A stretch of 6,591 nucleotides of DNA from Pedosphaera sp. (GTDB taxonomy: Bacteria > Verrucomicrobiota > Verrucomicrobiia > Limisphaerales > Pedosphaeraceae): positions 1 to 6,591 of the forward strand of contig JAQGOT010000673.1 of assembly GCA_028293465.1 (NCBI GenBank). Direction: 5' to 3'. Below the pieces are notes generated by a model. It made no database searches. It saw only the letters and a program-made list of their open reading frames with translations, and was not told the DNA's origin. The number at the start of each line of letters is the position of its first letter. The stretch's first letter is position 1. A program made the translations under genes and the position numbers. Positions 5,110-6,591 of this stretch are shown piece by piece.

Positions 5110-6591
5110 ATGTCTGAAACCTCCGCCGCATTCTCCCGGCCGGTCATCCTGAGACTGTCGTTGGAGTGTGATCTCCCCGCGGTGCGGGCGGCGGCGCAAA
5201 CCGTGCATGGCTTCCTGGCGGAACAAGGCTGGACTGCGGACGATTTGATGTCCTTGGACCTCGCGTTGGTGGAAGCGTGTAACAACGCCGTCAGGTATGC
5301 GGATGATGCGGGACGCAAACGGCCCATCGGGCTGGAGGTGATTTCCGAGGCGGGGCAGGTGGAGTTTCGCGTTCATGATCACACCCCCGGTTTTGAGTGG
5401 CCGGAGAAAATTTCCCTGCCCGCACCTGAAAGTGAGGGCGGTCGGGGACTGTATCTGATCTCTTCGCTGATGGATTCTGCGGGTTATTTCCGAGGCCGGG
5501 GCGAAAACACCCTGGTGATGCGCAAAGTCCGATCCACACACGGCCAGACCAGCTTAACGGGAACGGCTGCAAGCCCGGAAAACCAGGCTCGCAAACTGGC
5601 GGAGAACGAACAGGTGATCAGCGAGATGGTGGAGGAACTCAGTTCCTGCTACGAAAGCCTGTCCGCCATTTTCCGTTACAGCACCGACCCGGGCAAAACG
5701 GGCAGCCTGAAGGAATTTGCCCAACGACTGCTCGGCGATTTGTCGCAGATCGTCACGGCCGACTGGTTTATCTTGCGGCTGATACCGAAGGGCGAGTCAC
5801 GACTGGTGGTGCTCGCCGCTTCCGAGCCGGGATTGGAATTGGAACCGCTGTTGTTGCCCACCTCCGGCACGCCGTCGCCTTTTATTGAAATCGAAGCCGC
5901 CCTGACCCGGCAACGGGTTTGGTTTGGTCCCCAGCGGCAGTGGGGAGTGGAGCCTTTGCTGGCCCAGGCCAAACCTGATGCCACCGGCGTGGTGCTGCCC
6001 GTCCTGCTGGGGGATCAACTGCTGGGTACGTTGATGCTGGGCAAGTCGGCGGCAAGGAATCTGTCATCCCTTCAGGGCAATTTGGGGTTCACCGCAAGAC
6101 AGGCCAACGTCATCAACACATTCACCGAGTTTCTCGCCATCCAAATTGCCAATGCCCGCTTTCAGGAGGAACAGTTTCACCGTCGGCTGGTGACGCACGA
6201 GTTGGAAATTGCCAACAACATCCAGCGCTCGCTGCTGCTCACCTCCCTGCCCCAAGACCCGGGTTTCAGCCTTGATGGGTTCTGCCGGAGCGCGCATGAG
6301 GTGGGTGGTGACTTCTACGACGTGCTCAAGGTCAATGATCATTCCCTGCTGCTGGTGATCGCGGATGTAATGGGCAAAGGCATTCCGGCGGCCATGTTTG
6401 CGGCCATCCTGCGCACGTTGCTGCGAGCGGCGCCCGAACTGACGCATCGGCCGGGCGCGTTGCTGGAGCGGGTGAATCATCTGCTCTTCCCGGAGCTGTC
6501 CGGGGTGGACATGTTCATCACCGCGCAACTCGCCTGCATCGATGCGCGCACGCGAAAAATCGTTTTGGCCAGCGCCGGTCATTGTCCCCTG
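5110..6591 (+). CDS. RsbW-like ATPase/kinase - GAF - SpoIIE-type PP2C phosphatase fusion (3' truncated)
   Basis: The frame is open from the ATG at 5110 to the window end, giving 494 residues without a stop. Residues about 10-140 form a GHKL ATPase of the RsbW/SpoIIAB type. Its N box is VEACNNAVRYA (54-64), with Glu55 at the catalytic-base position and Asn59 at the Mg position. The G1 region is HDHTPGF (89-95), and the G2 region is GGRGLYLISSLMD (110-122). A charged helix (about 157-188) leads to a GAF domain at about 196-350. A linker helix (ELEIANNIQRSLL, 364-376) opens a PP2C/SpoIIE domain with EVGGDFYDV (397-405) and ADVMGKGIPAAMF (418-430). Asp401 and Asp419 are the expected metal ligands. 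The domain reaches AGHCPL at the right edge, so its last acidic motif is missing. The natural substrate is the STAS protein encoded just upstream, which it could both phosphorylate and dephosphorylate, with GAF as input. No membrane segment is visible. Confidence 0.93.
   Translation, partial: MSETSAAFSRPVILRLSLECDLPAVRAAAQTVHGFLAEQGWTADDLMSLDLALVEACNNAVRYADDAGRKRPIGLEVISEAGQVEFRVHDHTPGFEWPEKISLPAPESEGGRGLYLISSLMDSAGYFRGRGENTLVMRKVRSTHGQTSLTGTAASPENQARKLAENEQVISEMVEELSSCYESLSAIFRYSTDPGKTGSLKEFAQRLLGDLSQIVTADWFILRLIPKGESRLVVLAASEPGLELEPLLLPTSGTPSPFIEIEAALTRQRVWFGPQRQWGVEPLLAQAKPDATGVVLPVLLGDQLLGTLMLGKSAARNLSSLQGNLGFTARQANVINTFTEFLAIQIANARFQEEQFHRRLVTHELEIANNIQRSLLLTSLPQDPGFSLDGFCRSAHEVGGDFYDVLKVNDHSLLLVIADVMGKGIPAAMFAAILRTLLRAAPELTHRPGALLERVNHLLFPELSGVDMFITAQLACIDARTRKIVLASAGHCPL

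Noticed and set aside
4711..5541. Minus-strand 276-residue frame opposite the STAS gene and the ATPase region
   Set aside because: It lies across two clearly recognised plus-strand genes and its translation shows no family motif. It is a high-GC shadow frame.
6064..6582. Minus-strand 172-residue frame opposite the GAF/PP2C region
   Set aside because: The plus strand encodes intact GAF and PP2C motifs here. The minus frame has a His/Gln/Arg-rich composition typical of an antisense reading.

Overview
The window reads as a piece of chromosome from a GC-rich, Gram-negative-type bacterium, most likely a Verrucomicrobiota member of the Pedosphaera/Limisphaerales kind. The main clue is at the left edge. 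The reading frame entering the window carries a 'KGTLKIMAWTKLK' junction followed by a single transmembrane helix, which I recognise from memory as the C-terminal extension of many ECF-type sigma factors in that group. Two lipobox signal peptides fit an envelope with lipoproteins. The assignment comes from memory and was not searched.

Layout, left to right. (1) 1-1045 (+): 3' part of a probable ECF sigma factor. Only the extension is visible: a membrane helix, a coiled coil, and about six HEAT-like repeats. (2) 1083-1298 and 1412-2284 (-): two lipoproteins. One is small. The other is 290 aa and ends in a roughly 210-residue Gly/Thr array encoded by repetitive DNA that includes a near-perfect 87-bp tandem duplication. 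A terminator-like hairpin lies between them and an inverted repeat lies upstream of the large one. (3) 2387-2731 (-): a short low-molecular-weight protein-tyrosine-phosphatase-like protein. (4) 2732-2911: a divergent intergenic region. (5) 2912-4776 (+): a GT4 glycosyltransferase and a uridine-kinase-like P-loop kinase, overlapping by ATGA and so probably translationally coupled. (6) 4803-6591 (+): a partner-switching module. It has a STAS anti-sigma-factor antagonist, and 4 nt later a large protein that runs off the right edge and joins an RsbW/SpoIIAB-type ATPase, a GAF domain and a SpoIIE/RsbU-type PP2C phosphatase.

How the genes may work together (inference): the STAS protein has the conserved phosphorylatable serine, and its neighbour holds both the kinase-type and phosphatase-type domains that usually set its phosphorylation state. 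That makes a two-gene switch with the GAF domain as the likely sensor. It follows the glycosyltransferase/kinase pair on the same strand after only 26 nt, so it may share a transcript with these sugar-modification genes. The most notable items are the kinase-GAF-phosphatase fusion, the sigma factor with a membrane/HEAT tail, and the actively duplicating Gly/Thr lipoprotein. No RNA genes, insertion sequences, CRISPR arrays or attachment sites were seen. Apart from two intergenic regions under 200 nt, the window is densely coding.
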